From assembly GCA_027422505.1 (NCBI GenBank), contig JAPQWV010000005.1, positions 11,413,501 to 11,477,500 on the forward strand: a stretch of DNA of 64,000 nucleotides, given 5' to 3'. The position numbers and the translations under genes were made by a program. The notes under the pieces were generated by a model that was not told where the DNA came from, did no database searches, and was given only the letters and a program-made list of their open reading frames with translations. Below are positions 23,441 through 33,331 of this stretch, piece by piece; position 1 is the first letter of the stretch, and each line of letters starts with the position of its first letter. Source of the DNA: Craterostigma plantagineum (Eukaryota > Streptophyta > Magnoliopsida > Lamiales > Linderniaceae).

Positions 23441-23680
23441 CATTGAGAACTAAGTGTGACACCTCGGAAGATGGGAGACTAGAAACATTCATACCCCAAA
23501 CATTGGGTGATAAAAATATCGTTCGCCATATATATGTAACTAATTTTATTTGGAACCCACTACTAGAGAGTTCTAGTTCAGCCACTCCACGGCCGTGACA
23601 TAATCGGGCGGGTTTTCCGATCTTGCGCAGGTTCTTCACGGGCACAATCTTCCTTTAATGGCCGTGAATGTGTTTGTCTT
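23441..23680. other. Flank of Cassandra copy 1
   Basis: There is no gene here. The last five bases (GTCTT, 23676-23680) are the left target duplication of the Cassandra element. Confidence 0.6.
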
Positions 23681-24222
23681 TGTGACGCCCGGGGCCGAAG
23701 AGGGCGGGGAGTGATCGCCGGTGCTAGGGTGCACGAACAAGGAGCGGCTCCTGGCAAGGCTTCTAGGCGAATGGGTACATGAACGAACCGATCCGACACC
23801 CGAATGAGAGGGGATCCTGAGACTGACAATGTATGGGCGTGTAAGGCTAAGAATCGTATAATAGAATTGATAGTACTACTCATATCACCAAGGTCGACCT
23901 ACCTTTTCGGGAGTCCATCCGAAAGAACTTCGAAGTTAAGGGTGCTTGACTTGAAGCAATCTTAGGATGGGTGACCCCCTGGGAAGTTTGCCCAGGGTGC
24001 GTGTGAGCGAGGACGAAGCACGCTGAAAGGTTAAATGGTGGTACAGTGGGGCCAGGCTATCAGTCGGAGTGTAGTGGACCCAACCCCACAGGTCCCGGTA
24101 GGGACGGATGCTACAGTGACACCTGGGGCCAGACTATCAGTCGGAGTGTGGTGGGCCCAACCCCACAGGTCCCAGTAGGAACGGATGCTATAGTGACACC
24201 CGGTATGGGACGGGTCGTTACA
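23681..24222 (+). repeat. Cassandra 1, 5' LTR
   Basis: It runs TGTGACGCCC ... GGGTCGTTACA, 542 bp. A unit of about 75 bp around GGGGCCAG...GATGCTACAGTGACACC is tandemly duplicated near its 3' end (from about 24050); the second Cassandra in this window has only one such unit. Confidence 0.92.
23891..24004 (+). ncRNA. 5S rRNA-like sequence in Cassandra 1 5' LTR
   Basis: It contains GAAGTTAAGGGTGCTTGA (box A region, one change from the GTTAAGCGTGCTTG of 5S) and GGATGGGTGACCCCCTGGGA (intermediate element and box C). The first 30 bases are much more diverged. It is a retroelement domain, not a ribosomal 5S gene, but Pol III promoter boxes are largely retained. Confidence 0.85.
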
Positions 24223-24294
24223 GGTGGTATCAGAGCACAACCTCTCGCAGTACGGTGCTGGTTCGGGGACGAACCAGGCGGAAGCTGGTGGGCA

Positions 24295-24836
24295 TGTGAC
24301 GCCCGGGGCCGAAGAGGGCGGGGAGTGATCGCCGGTGCTAGGGTGCACGGACAAGGAGCGGCTCCTCGCAAGGCTTCTAGGCGAAGGGGTACATGAACGA
24401 ACCGATCCGACACCCGAATGAGAGGGGATCCTGAGACTGACAATGTATGGGCGTGTAAGGCTAAGAATCGTATAATAGAATTGATAGTACTACTCATATC
24501 ACCAAGGTCGACCTACCTTTTCGGGAGTCCATCCGAAAGAACTTCGAAGTTAAGCGTGCTTGACTTGAAGCAATCTTAGGATGGGTGACCCCCTGGGAAG
24601 TTTGCCCAGGGTGCGTGTGAGCGAGGACGAAGCACGCTGAAAGGTTAAATGGTGGTACAGTGGGGCCAGGCTATCAGTCGGAGTGTAGTGGGCCCAACCC
24701 CACAGGTCCCGGTAGGGACGGATGCTACAGTGACACCTGGGGCCAGACTATCAGTCGGAGTGTGGTGGGCCCAACCCCACAGGTCCCGGTAGGGACGGAT
24801 GCTACAGTGACACCCGGTATGGGACGGGTCGTTACA
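24295..24836 (+). repeat. Cassandra 1, 3' LTR
   Basis: This 542 bp LTR pairs with 23681-24222, with the same internal 75 bp duplication. Confidence 0.92.
24505..24618 (+). ncRNA. 5S rRNA-like sequence in Cassandra 1 3' LTR
   Basis: It is as in the 5' LTR but keeps the canonical GTTAAGCGTGCTTG in box A. It is part of the transposon, not a 5S gene array. Confidence 0.85.
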
Positions 24837-25014
24837 GTCTTGTCCGAGACTTATATTTTTTTTGCTCTTTTTACCTTGATTACAAAATACGAAAAGTGAG
24901 TAGGATTTTCAAGGGTGTTTAAACATATAGTGATAGAAAATGGAAGTTTTAATGGTGAAAAATCTATGCAAAATCCTAAGTTATCGATTTGAAATCTTAG
25001 TCCATCGATAAGAC

Positions 25015-25475
25015 TAGGAATGGCAACAGGGTGGGGCGGGGGCGAGGATCTAATACCCGTCCCCGCGATGCATTCGTGGACGAAATCGTCCCCGAGGGGA
25101 TCCCCGCGGGGCGGGGATTCTGTGCCCCTTAATTTTTTTAAAAACAATAATATTTTTAATATAATATATAAATTTTAATATATTTTTGTTATAAATATTA
25201 TATAAATTATACGTTTATATATTATTTGTATTAATCTATTATTATTTAACCTATATTTGGTATTATTTTACTATTATTTAAATTATAATTTAATATTATA
25301 TATATTATAATATATAAAGAGGGTTCGGGGACTGGGCGGGGAACAGCGCGGGGATTCCCATGGGGAAAAATCATTCCCCGTCCCCGGCCCGTGGGGATAA
25401 AATCTCGGGGATTCCCCGCTCCGTTCGGGGCGGACCCCGCGGGGATGGGGAATCCCCGCCCCACTGCCAACCCTA
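25015..25475. mobile_element. Non-autonomous hAT-like MITE, GC-rich ends
   Basis: The ends TAGGAATGGCAAC and TTGCC-type reverse complement (CTGCCAACCCTA) form imperfect terminal inverted repeats, flanked by a perfect 8 bp duplication GATAAGAC (25007-25014, 25476-25483), the size made by hAT transposases. The GC-rich arms (GGGGCGGGG, CCCCGCGGGG runs) surround an AT-rich centre at 25130-25315. There is no coding sequence. Confidence 0.88.
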
Positions 25476-25483
25476 GATAAGAC

Positions 25484-25921
25484 AATTAGTGTGACAACTT
25501 GATTACTATTAGCGTGAGTTTATTTTTTGGGTTTAACTTTGATCAAGGAAAATATCTATGGTAGGAAAAAGAGCAAACTAAGACCACACGTAATTTATTG
25601 TTGACTGGGGATTTTGTGCGTTATTTTTGCTTATTGAAATATATGCACGCATATAGCTTATTTTGTGACTCAGGCTTTTTTGCGCTTTTCTATATACTGA
25701 AATATATGCAATGCCTAAATACTTAAATGCGCATAAAAGATAAACCATTCAACCCTCATGCTCCAGTTCTAGTTCTTGGAACTGGCTCGGACCTAGGCGA
25801 GCTCTTACTTATGTATATATATACGGTTAGCCTCCATGTTTGTAGCAAATAAAAGGTTGATCGTATGAAATAGCTGAAATGAATTAAGTGTGCCATATCC
25901 TCAGAGCGGGAGCAGATACAA
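25484..25921. other. Intergenic, no gene seen
   Basis: It contains one copy of the AAAGAGCAAACTAAGACCACAC repeat motif at about 25567, related to sequence at 40886 and 51920-52290, and a short TATA run at 25814-25823. Otherwise nothing is recognised. Confidence 0.5.
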
Positions 25922-26499
25922 GTGGGAGCCAGTGGAGGAGGCAGAACCTTGAGTCAGTGGGGTCCAGTCACTAGTACAGAAACATGAATTGGCGTCGGCA
26001 CTATGGGCGTCCGTTGTCGAAAAACGGACGCCTAAACTACCCACGAGACATTTTAATTTTTTTATTTTATTTTTTTCGGTACTATCGGCGACTATTGTTA
26101 GCTAACAACAGTCGCCGATAGTCTACGGGCACATTTGGCGTCGGTTGTCGCGTAGTAACAGACGCCGAAAATTTTCCGTTTTTATTTTCTTTTATTTTTT
26201 TGTCCTTTGGCGACTGTTGCTCCACACAACAGTCGCCAATGAGTTTACCGTTTTTTCTTATTATGTTTTACCTCTGGCGACTTTTGCTCCATACAACAGT
26301 CACCAATGAGTTTTCTGTTTATAGTTTTTTTATTATTTTTTTACCTTGGGCGAGTTTTCTGTTTTTATTTTTTTTATTAGTTTTGACCTTTGGCGACTGT
26401 TGCTCCATACAACAGTCGCCGATGAGTTTTCTTGTTTTTTTACCTTTGGTGACTGTTACGCGAAAGAACAGCCGCCCCTGAGTTTTAAAAACCCTATTT

Positions 26500-26864
26500 C
26501 GTTCGCGCACGACAACTTCATCTCAGACCGAAGACCACCACGAAAGCACAGCTGCGACCACCTTGTGACACCTCCCGCCCCTTTGAGCTTAATACGACGG
26601 CAACGAGTCCTCTGGTCCACGGAAATCGAAGGATGGACCGAGCTAAGCAAATTCACGAATTCGAGGTCGCGCTGATTCAGCTGCAAGCTAATCGGGTAAG
26701 CGATCGATTTTGAGGACTTTGATTTGGGGTTCCTGTGTTTAAATGGGTAATTATTGGTTCCTGTGTTTCTTTCTATGCGCCGTGCTCTTGTATTCTTTAT
26801 GTTTTGTGTCATTTTTTTGCATCTATGGCGATTATTTACCGTCAGTTTTTGCGAGCTGTGTTAG
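26500..26864 (+). other. Captured exon/intron sequence upstream of the RPL13A exons
   Basis: A short frame reading MDRAKQIHEFEVALIQLQAN (26632-26691) is followed by GGGTAAGC, a plausible splice donor, then an intron-like T-rich stretch to TTAG at 26864. It does not match the RPL13A N-terminus as I know it, so it may come from a second gene. Product unknown. Confidence 0.4.
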
Positions 26865-27598
26865 GATGATTCCTCACAAGACCAAGCGTGGTGAAGCTGC
26901 ACTCGCTCGATTGAAGGTGTTCGAAGGCGTCCCACCTCCTTATGACAAGGTGAATAGGATGGTCATCCCTGATGCTCTCAAGTTAGTTTTCTATCATCCC
27001 TTTACTTCTCTTATATATCGATTTTCGATACGGTATTGTGATCTTTGAACTCATTGTGTGTCATACAATGATTTTTAAAAAAAAAAACAAAGTCTTGAGG
27101 CTAATAAGGCGACAAGTATTGTTTGCTGGGCAACCTCTCATCAGAGGTTGGCTGGAATTACGCCGACACGATTAAGGTAAGGTGTTTATGTTCGATAATC
27201 TGTGCAAATTACGCTGCTTTTGATTCTATTGCGTTAGCTAATCTGTCAAACTGCCCTTTTTACGTCTTCGTGATGAAATTGATTGACGCCCCATTTTTGT
27301 CGATGAACAAGCTATACTTCTATAGGCAGTCAATTGAATAAATTGTTCGAACTTTCATTCGTATAATGTTGTTGTCCCATTATGCGAAAGACTATGCCTC
27401 TATATATGGACGTTCATTGGATAATATTTGGTCGTTTACTCTTGTCGAGTTTCTTGACAACGCTTTGGATTCGGTTTTTCTCTTTAATCTTTATAGGAGT
27501 TGGTGAAGAAGAGAAAGGAAAGGAGTCAAGCAGCGTATGAGAGGAAGAAGCAGTTGAACAATTGTAGAGCTGAGAAGTCGGCGGAAGCCGGCGGATGA
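26865..27598 (+). pseudogene. RPL13A: Captured ribosomal protein uL13 (L13a) gene fragment, three exons
   Basis: Exon 26865-26982 reads [20 protein letters not shown], then [19 protein letters not shown]. Exon 27092-27176 reads KYC-LLGNLSSEVGW and DTIK (in the frame after a shift near its start). Exon 27497-27598 reads ELVKKRKERSQAAYERKKQL, ending in an early TGA. These are consecutive parts of the C-terminal half of the cytosolic 60S protein L13a. Introns are retained (a donor GGTAAGG follows exon 2; ATAG precedes exon 3), so this was captured as DNA, not from mRNA. The N-terminal half is missing, the exon 1/2 splice signals have decayed and exon 2 carries a frameshift, so it cannot make L13a. 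Confidence 0.9.
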
Positions 27599-28132
27599 GA
27601 ATGAGCAGTTAAATGCTCGTTTGGGTGGAAACCATCTGATTTTTTTATTTTTTTAATTTTTCTTCACTTTCGGCGACTGTTATTAGTAAACAATAGTCGC
27701 CCATGCCTATTTTTTTTAACTTTCGGCGACTGTTGTTGGCTTACAACAGTCGCCCATGCCTATAATTTTTACTTTTTATTTTTTACTTTCGGCGATTGTT
27801 GTTAGCTAACAACAGTCGCCGATACCTAGGCCATTGGCGATGGATAACAACAGACGCCAATGGCCCGACCTATTGGCGTCGGTGCTCCCGGCGTCGGCGA
27901 GCAACGATCGCCCATTACCCATAACAACAGTCGCCAAAGGTGGCGACTGTACTAGTGAGTATAATTGGACCCCATACCCAATATTTTAAAAAAAATTCAC
28001 TGGGGTCCTTGTAGTGCAACTATTTTCAATTTTGGCCTACCATTAAAAATTACACTAATTTGTTAATAAATTTTCTTTTCAGTGGGGTCTAGTACCCACT
28101 GGGCCTCATGTGGCTCCGCCACTGGTGGGAGG

Positions 28133-28238
28133 TAACTTGCCGTTAATAGCGACGGCCAATACCAAGAAATGGCATCAATTATGAGCTCAATAAACATAGG
28201 GGAAACTTTGCACAATCCATGTCAGGCGCGTTGATCTT
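28133..28238. other. Host flank left of the Gypsy solo LTR
   Basis: There is no gene recognised. Its last about 30 bases (CACAATCCATGTCAGGCGCG to ATCTT) recur almost unchanged at 40668-40697, so the pre-insertion sequence held a tandem duplication of about 107 bp. ATCTT (28234-28238) is the left target duplication of the solo LTR. Confidence 0.55.
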
Positions 28239-29425
28239 TGTAGGACCCGAGACTCGCAAACTAGGTCGGCCAATAAATTTCGTTATGATTCGAATGGTTT
28301 CATGTGAATTGCGTATATGTCATATGATTACGGGATCTTACGAACTTTATGCTCGTGATTTTTATGAGAATTAAGTGAAATTATGTGCTATTAATTATGT
28401 GTTACGATGACTCCCCACAAGGAGGAAATTCTCGAGGATGGCGTATAGAAACATGGACTAGGATTTTTATTGGACCATGAAGCATCAAAATGGGCTAAGA
28501 AATTCATGGGATTATGAAATATTAAAATTAGGCTAACACCTAACCTTAGGCCCAATTCAAGGAATACCAATTTAGGAGACAAAACTTCCATGAATTAAGG
28601 GAAACTCACGCCAACTCTAGTACTCTTTTTCAATGCCTAAGATAAATATCCAATAACAATTCAAAAAAAAAAAAGAAGAAGAAGAAGAGGAAGGAAGAAA
28701 GGCCGAGAGATAGTTCGAACAAAGAATCTCCTCAAACTAGCTTAGGATTTCGAAATTGGTAAGTGAAACTCCATCCTTAAGCTTTGTAATTTCCGCAAAC
28801 CTAGTAGTGTTAAATGTATTAATGTCATTAATGCAATTTTAGTTTGAGAAAGAATGCGAAAACCCTAAGTGTGAGGTATAAACTCATGTTAAGGTCCCGA
28901 TTTTGGTAGATTAGTGTTGGGACGTTTAATGTACGACTTAGAAACCATAAACTTGGCTTTTACGATAGTAACTACCCGAATTTAGTAGAGAAAGGATGGG
29001 ATTTAGGAGTTTCGACTAGGTTAGAAATAAGAAGTCAGTTTCGATTGGATTAGTAATTTTGGTGTTTCGATCGAAAGTGGGGAACTAATTTTGATGTTTT
29101 GGGCGACATAGAACCCATGGAGCTAGTTTCGAATCAAATTAATTTTAATAGTAAACTCAATAAGTTATGAGTTTCGACCGAAACTCATTTTAATGCATGA
29201 GTATCGATCGAAACTCAATCTCAATCCATGCAATTAATCGAAAGTGGCTAACCACTTTGCATGGTTTCGATCGAAACCCATAATGACGTCAATGCTGGCG
29301 TAAGACTCGGCGAAACACTAACCAAATTAGAGTAGAATCGAGCGAAACCCTTGAATTGATCGAAAGTAGATAACAAAAAGGAGTTTCGATCGAAAGAGAT
29401 CTCGGCGAAACTCGGGTGACGTCAT

Positions 29426-29769
29426 TGTTAGGAATCATTTATTGTGTTCAATTAATTATTTTATCTAAGCCTTGTAATTTTATTTAAGTGAACTGGGTTT
29501 TTATTTGTAAAGCCCAGTGAGCTTATTTTTAATGGGCTTTCATGAAGCCCAAGTACAATATACCAGCATGTGGTATATGTACTAAAACCCTAACACACAT
29601 TGTGTGTGTCTTGTGTGTGAAATTATTACAGAAAGAGAAAATATTAAGAATGCTCTCAACCCTATCAAGAACAAACGCACGCACAACACCCCACGGATTC
29701 AATTCTTCCATCTCAAAATCGTGGTAAACTTTCTTAATCTTTGTATTGTTGGATAAACTAGGAATTACA
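29426..29769 (+). repeat. 5' LTR of the 29426-38838 element
   Basis: It starts TGTTAGGAATCATTT and ends GGAATTACA, 344 bp. It matches 38495-38838 except for two bases near 29642-29645 and one near 29697. Confidence 0.96.
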
Positions 29770-29771
29770 AT

Positions 29772-29784
29772 TGGTATCAGAGCC
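29772..29784 (+). promoter_or_regulatory. Primer-binding site (initiator tRNA-Met)
   Basis: TGGTATCAGAGCC lies two bases after the LTR, complementary to the 3' end of initiator tRNA-Met. Confidence 0.93.
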
Positions 29785-29989
29785 AAACGCGCTCGGATTT
29801 GAGAAAATTTTTGAAATTCCTTTTTGGGTGTTCTTCGAGTTCTTCATTGATTTCAAAAATTTTGATATGTTTTGGTATTTTAATTGATGCTTGAGTGTTT
29901 AGGATTGTAGATATAAGTGTTAAAGATCATTTCTCAAACTGTTCCTGAACAATTTTCTGGGATTGGGGATCGTTTTTCTGGCTGGAGAT

Positions 29990-30770
29990 AGCAGTTTCGC
30001 GGGCCGGCACTGTAGCAATTCGCGAAATATTAAAAAAAAAAAAAAAATTCAGTTTGCGAATGCACTGTAGCAATTTTGCGAATTTGCTGTAGCAAATTGG
30101 CGAATTCACTGTAGCATTTTCACGAATTTACTGTAGCATTTTTCACGAATTCACTGTAGCAGTTCGCAAACACTGTAGCATTTTTCGCGAATTTACTGTA
30201 GCAGTTCGAAAAAAAAAAAAACACTGTAGCAATTCGCGAAATATTAAAAAAAAATATATATATCAGTTTGCGAATGCACTGTAGCAATTTTGCGAATTCG
30301 CTGTAGCAAAGTGGCGAATTCACTGTAGCATTTTCACGAATTCACTGTAGCAGTTCGCAAACACTGTAGCAGTTTTCGCGAATTTACTGTAGCAGTTCGA
30401 AAAAAAAGAAACACTGTAGCAGACACTGTAGCAGTTTTGCGGGTCGGCAATGTAGCAGACACTGTAGCTCGCGAATTCACTTTAGTAGTTTTGCGAATTC
30501 ACTGTAGCAGTTTTGCGAATTCACTTAGCAGTTTTGCGAATGCATAGCAGTTTTGCGAATTCACTGAAGTAGTTTTGCGTAGCAATTTGAAATCGCTGTA
30601 CGAGTTCGCGAAACCTTTGAAACACATTTACTATAGCAATTCAAAAATTCCAGTTCACGAAATTACTGTAGCTCGCAAATTGGCACTATTGCTCGCGAAG
30701 TCACTGTAGCTCATGAAGCTATTGTAGCAAATCACGAAATATATTAAATATATATACATATATTTATATA
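29990..30770 (+). repeat. Leader array of CACTGTAGCA / TTCGCGAA repeats
   Basis: CACTGTAGCA or close variants occur more than 20 times, alternating with TTCGCGAA-like segments and A-runs. Two blocks (about 30010-30220 and 30220-30410) are near copies of each other. It lies in the untranslated leader before the gag-like frame. No protein is predicted. Confidence 0.88.
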
Positions 30771-31089
30771 TAGTAATAAAAAAAAAAATTAATTAATTAT
30801 AACACTAAAGCCTTTTGTACTGATTTAAAAAAAAAAAAGGAAAAATTCTTCAAATCCACAAAGCGTGTCAACGTTCACGTATCCAACAATCAACCAACAA
30901 TCAACTAAGGACATTATTGGCAAATTTAGAGAAGCTTTAGTAATCTTCACGCAATTGTCGAAATTATCTCAAATTTTTCAGTGCACACAAAAAAACTTCA
31001 AGCTATCTCTTGACAAAACAAATTTTTTAGGAATTGAACGTTCAAAAGTCATTTTGAAGAAAATAATTAACTTAAATTAATAACTTATT

Positions 31090-31431
31090 ATGGATGCTCA
31101 AGCTAAGGAAATTGAGGAATTAAAGCATAAAATAAATGAGCTAAATCATCTTGAACTCAAAGCAACTGTGTGGAATGCAAACACTGAACAATATGAGATT
31201 AGCCTAGAATACCGCAATAACTGTTACACTAGAGCTATCCCTTTAGAGAAAATTATTGCGCAACTAGTCAACCAAAATTCTTTCTCAGCGCTTGATGGAG
31301 AAAACAATTTATATCGTAATAAACCTATCTCATGGTTGGAAATTCCGATGGTTGCTAGTAAAATTTCCGAATTAAACGCAACCCTGAAATCGGAAAGAGT
31401 AGGTTTTCAAGCGGAAAAAAAAAACTTTTAG
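31090..31431 (+). CDS. Gag-like protein, first open segment (frame-broken)
   Basis: 113 codons start at ATG 31090 with a coiled-coil beginning (KEIEELKHKINELNHLE) and end ELNATLKSERVGFQAEKK. The frame is lost in an A-run at 31417-31426 and is regained one frame over in the following sequence, which continues into the 31581 ORF. I see no capsid (UBN2) or CCHC zinc-knuckle motif. It is probably the front of one gag-derived coding region of about 740 codons. Confidence 0.6.
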   Translation: MDAQAKEIEELKHKINELNHLELKATVWNANTEQYEISLEYRNNCYTRAIPLEKIIAQLVNQNSFSALDGENNLYRNKPISWLEIPMVASKISELNATLKSERVGFQAEKKNF

Positions 31432-31580
31432 AGGAAATTTCAAATCTCAAAAACTCCCAGCCCTTACATGTTTCAAATGATCGTGCTATAGAAATATCTT
31501 TCTCTAGACAGGATAAGAGTATTCAAACAAACGATCTTGTTCCCAAACCTCAAAAGGTTAATACTCATTCTAAGTCACAT

Positions 31581-33053
31581 GTGACGACTTTAAAGTCCAT
31601 GGTGTCCCAAAAGGAAACGATAAGTAAAAGCCTTAAGCATAATACTTCCAAGGAACTGAAGAAAAACAGGAAGGAGAAGGGAATGGTCTGGATGGGTGAA
31701 CAGGATTATTGGCTTGAGGACACCTCAGATAGTGAGGAAGAGAATATGGCACTGATGGCTAGGTTGGACGACGAAGAAGATGCAGCTGAAGCTGAAGAAA
31801 GTGACTCAGAAAGGGAGCTCGCCAGAAACTCTGATATAGTTGAGGTAAGCGGAGCAGATTATGACTCCTTACTTAAGATGAAAAATGAGTTTTTATCTTT
31901 ATATAAATCTAACAAACAAGAAAAAAGAAAAATCACCGAACTAGAAGCTAACCTAGAAAAGAATTTAGTGGTATTAGATAAATTTAGATATGATTATGCA
32001 TGTGAGAAAAATCGTGTAATTGTAGCAAATGAAAAGGTTGCTAAGCTAGAAGTACAAGTGCAAAAATCCGAAGCTAAAGCCAAGGATTTGGAAAAACAAA
32101 TGAAATCTCATAGAGATCAGGCAATGGACGCTACAATAAAATATGACTTACTCTGTAAAGAACGGGAAAGATTGTACTCCAAAATCAAAAAATTAGAGGA
32201 CATCTTAACCCGACGAGATCAGTCAGAACAAACGATCTTCTTGAACAAACCAGCAAATGTAGATTTCTACAATCCTTATAAGGGACTAGGTTTTGAAAAC
32301 CCATGTAAGTTAAAACAAGGCATATCAAGTGCACCTTATCTATATGATCTCAAATTCATGCAGACGGGTTGCCTGGCAAATCTCATGTCTTTCGTAAGTA
32401 AAGATGAGACACCAACACACAGTAAAACTCAAACATCATTTGATTATACAGAGTTAAATGACAGTTATAAAGATCGAAATTGTCCAGCAATAACAGAATT
32501 TGAGTCCGATATCCCACGTCCAAGTGAAGGAAACACCTCAGAAGATTCAACAAGTGAGGCACCGATGACTAAGTATGCAGCAGGGTATATGCCTGACTGC
32601 ATAAAGAAAATTAGTGATCTACACTCCGCTCTCGAAAGAGAGAGAAAGTCCTTCAATGAAGAAAGACAGAAACTTCTAAAGGAAATATCTTCACTGAAAG
32701 AAAAATTACGATTACACTCACTTTCTTATACCTTTACTTCGCATGACAAAATCTTTTGCACAAATATTTTGAAGTTTTCACGACCCATAAACGAGTCACT
32801 GAAAAGTCAAGTCTGGGTTAAAAAGGAAGATATTTTGAAGGAGACCAGCGATTTTAACGAGTCTTTTGTTATAGAATGTTTCCCTCCAAAAATTTCTGTA
32901 CCGTTTTTATTTCCTTACGTATCGCAAAACTCACCCTTTCATTCCAAAAATCATTCTCCCACTTATAACCGTTTCTACAAACCAGCTCACAAAACTACTT
33001 CAAAAGACACGTCTATAAAAAAAAAGGAAACAATCAAAAATAAAAACTGCTAA
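31581..33053 (+). CDS. Gag-like coiled-coil protein of the non-autonomous element
   Basis: 490 open codons. It has an acidic SDSEEENMALMARLDDEEDA segment (about residues 48-70), long heptad-type stretches (about residues 95-215 and 340-380), and a Lys-rich end. Acidic plus coiled-coil architecture before a KWVPK tail matches the C-terminal part of Sirevirus Gag. No zinc knuckle and no catalytic motif are visible. The frame breaks at a second A-run (33018-33026); in the other frame coding sense continues to the tail GGPIFKWVPKTL and a TAG at 33310-33312, homologous to 1-111. The ATG at 31581 is probably internal, since homologous codons precede it back to 31430. It may help particle assembly; that is inference. 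Confidence 0.65.
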   Translation: MTTLKSMVSQKETISKSLKHNTSKELKKNRKEKGMVWMGEQDYWLEDTSDSEEENMALMARLDDEEDAAEAEESDSERELARNSDIVEVSGADYDSLLKMKNEFLSLYKSNKQEKRKITELEANLEKNLVVLDKFRYDYACEKNRVIVANEKVAKLEVQVQKSEAKAKDLEKQMKSHRDQAMDATIKYDLLCKERERLYSKIKKLEDILTRRDQSEQTIFLNKPANVDFYNPYKGLGFENPCKLKQGISSAPYLYDLKFMQTGCLANLMSFVSKDETPTHSKTQTSFDYTELNDSYKDRNCPAITEFESDIPRPSEGNTSEDSTSEAPMTKYAAGYMPDCIKKISDLHSALERERKSFNEERQKLLKEISSLKEKLRLHSLSYTFTSHDKIFCTNILKFSRPINESLKSQVWVKKEDILKETSDFNESFVIECFPPKISVPFLFPYVSQNSPFHSKNHSPTYNRFYKPAHKTTSKDTSIKKKETIKNKNC

Positions 33054-33331
33054 GGAACCCACAAAACAAGAAAAAACTCCAAAATGCGTCTCTAAAGCCA
33101 AAACAAAGAGATATCCACTTCTACAAAAATGGGTTCCAAAGCTTAAGACTGAGGAAACCCAAATTCAAGCCCTAGAAACACTTAATGACTCTGTGCGTGA
33201 TAGTAAGTCTTCAGTTGACTATGATAAATTTAGGCTAGGTAGAGAGTCTTTACGGACTAACAAGTACAATAGAGGTGGACCCATTTTTAAATGGGTACCT
33301 AAAACCCTCTAGTTTGATTTTGCAATTCCCT

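Larger units (their letters stand above)
23681..24836 (+). mobile_element. Cassandra TRIM retrotransposon, copy 1
   Basis: Two 542 bp LTRs (23681-24222, 24295-24836) enclose only 72 bp. That internal stretch has the tRNA-Met primer-binding site TGGTATCAGAGC (24225-24236) and a purine stretch ending GGTGGGCA. The target duplication GTCTT is perfect (23676-23680, 24837-24841). 5S rRNA-like sequence in each LTR is diagnostic of Cassandra. The element has no coding capacity and needs another element's proteins. I count about 8 differences between its LTRs, so it is fairly young. Confidence 0.94.
25969..27957 (+). mobile_element. Non-autonomous CACTA transposon carrying a host gene fragment (Pack-type)
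   Basis: The ends CACTAGTACAG and CTGTACTAGTG are perfect inverted repeats with the CACTA signature, and the 3 bp duplication AGT lies at 25966-25968 and 27958-27960. Subterminal regions (25985-26475, 27660-27950) hold many copies of GGCGACTGTTG and its reverse complement, the repeats CACTA transposase binds in known families. No transposase gene is present. The centre holds RPL13A exons with introns. Confidence 0.92.
25930..28124. mobile_element. hAT-like MITE interrupted by a CACTA element
   Basis: The left end CAGTGGAGGAGGCAGAACC and right end GTGGCTCCGCCACTG are imperfect inverted repeats. The flanks GTGGGAGC (25922-25929) and GTGGGAGG (28125-28132) form an 8 bp duplication with one change. 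Without the CACTA insertion the MITE is about 205 bp. The element acts only through a hAT transposase encoded elsewhere. Confidence 0.8.

Noticed and set aside
24505..24618. Genuine 5S rRNA gene
   Set aside because: It lies inside an LTR with a partner copy, a primer-binding site and a 5 bp target duplication; the first 30 bases do not match 5S. It is the Cassandra domain.
29990..30770. CRISPR-like array
   Set aside because: Repeats are short, irregularly spaced and in a plant retroelement leader; no spacer structure or cas genes.
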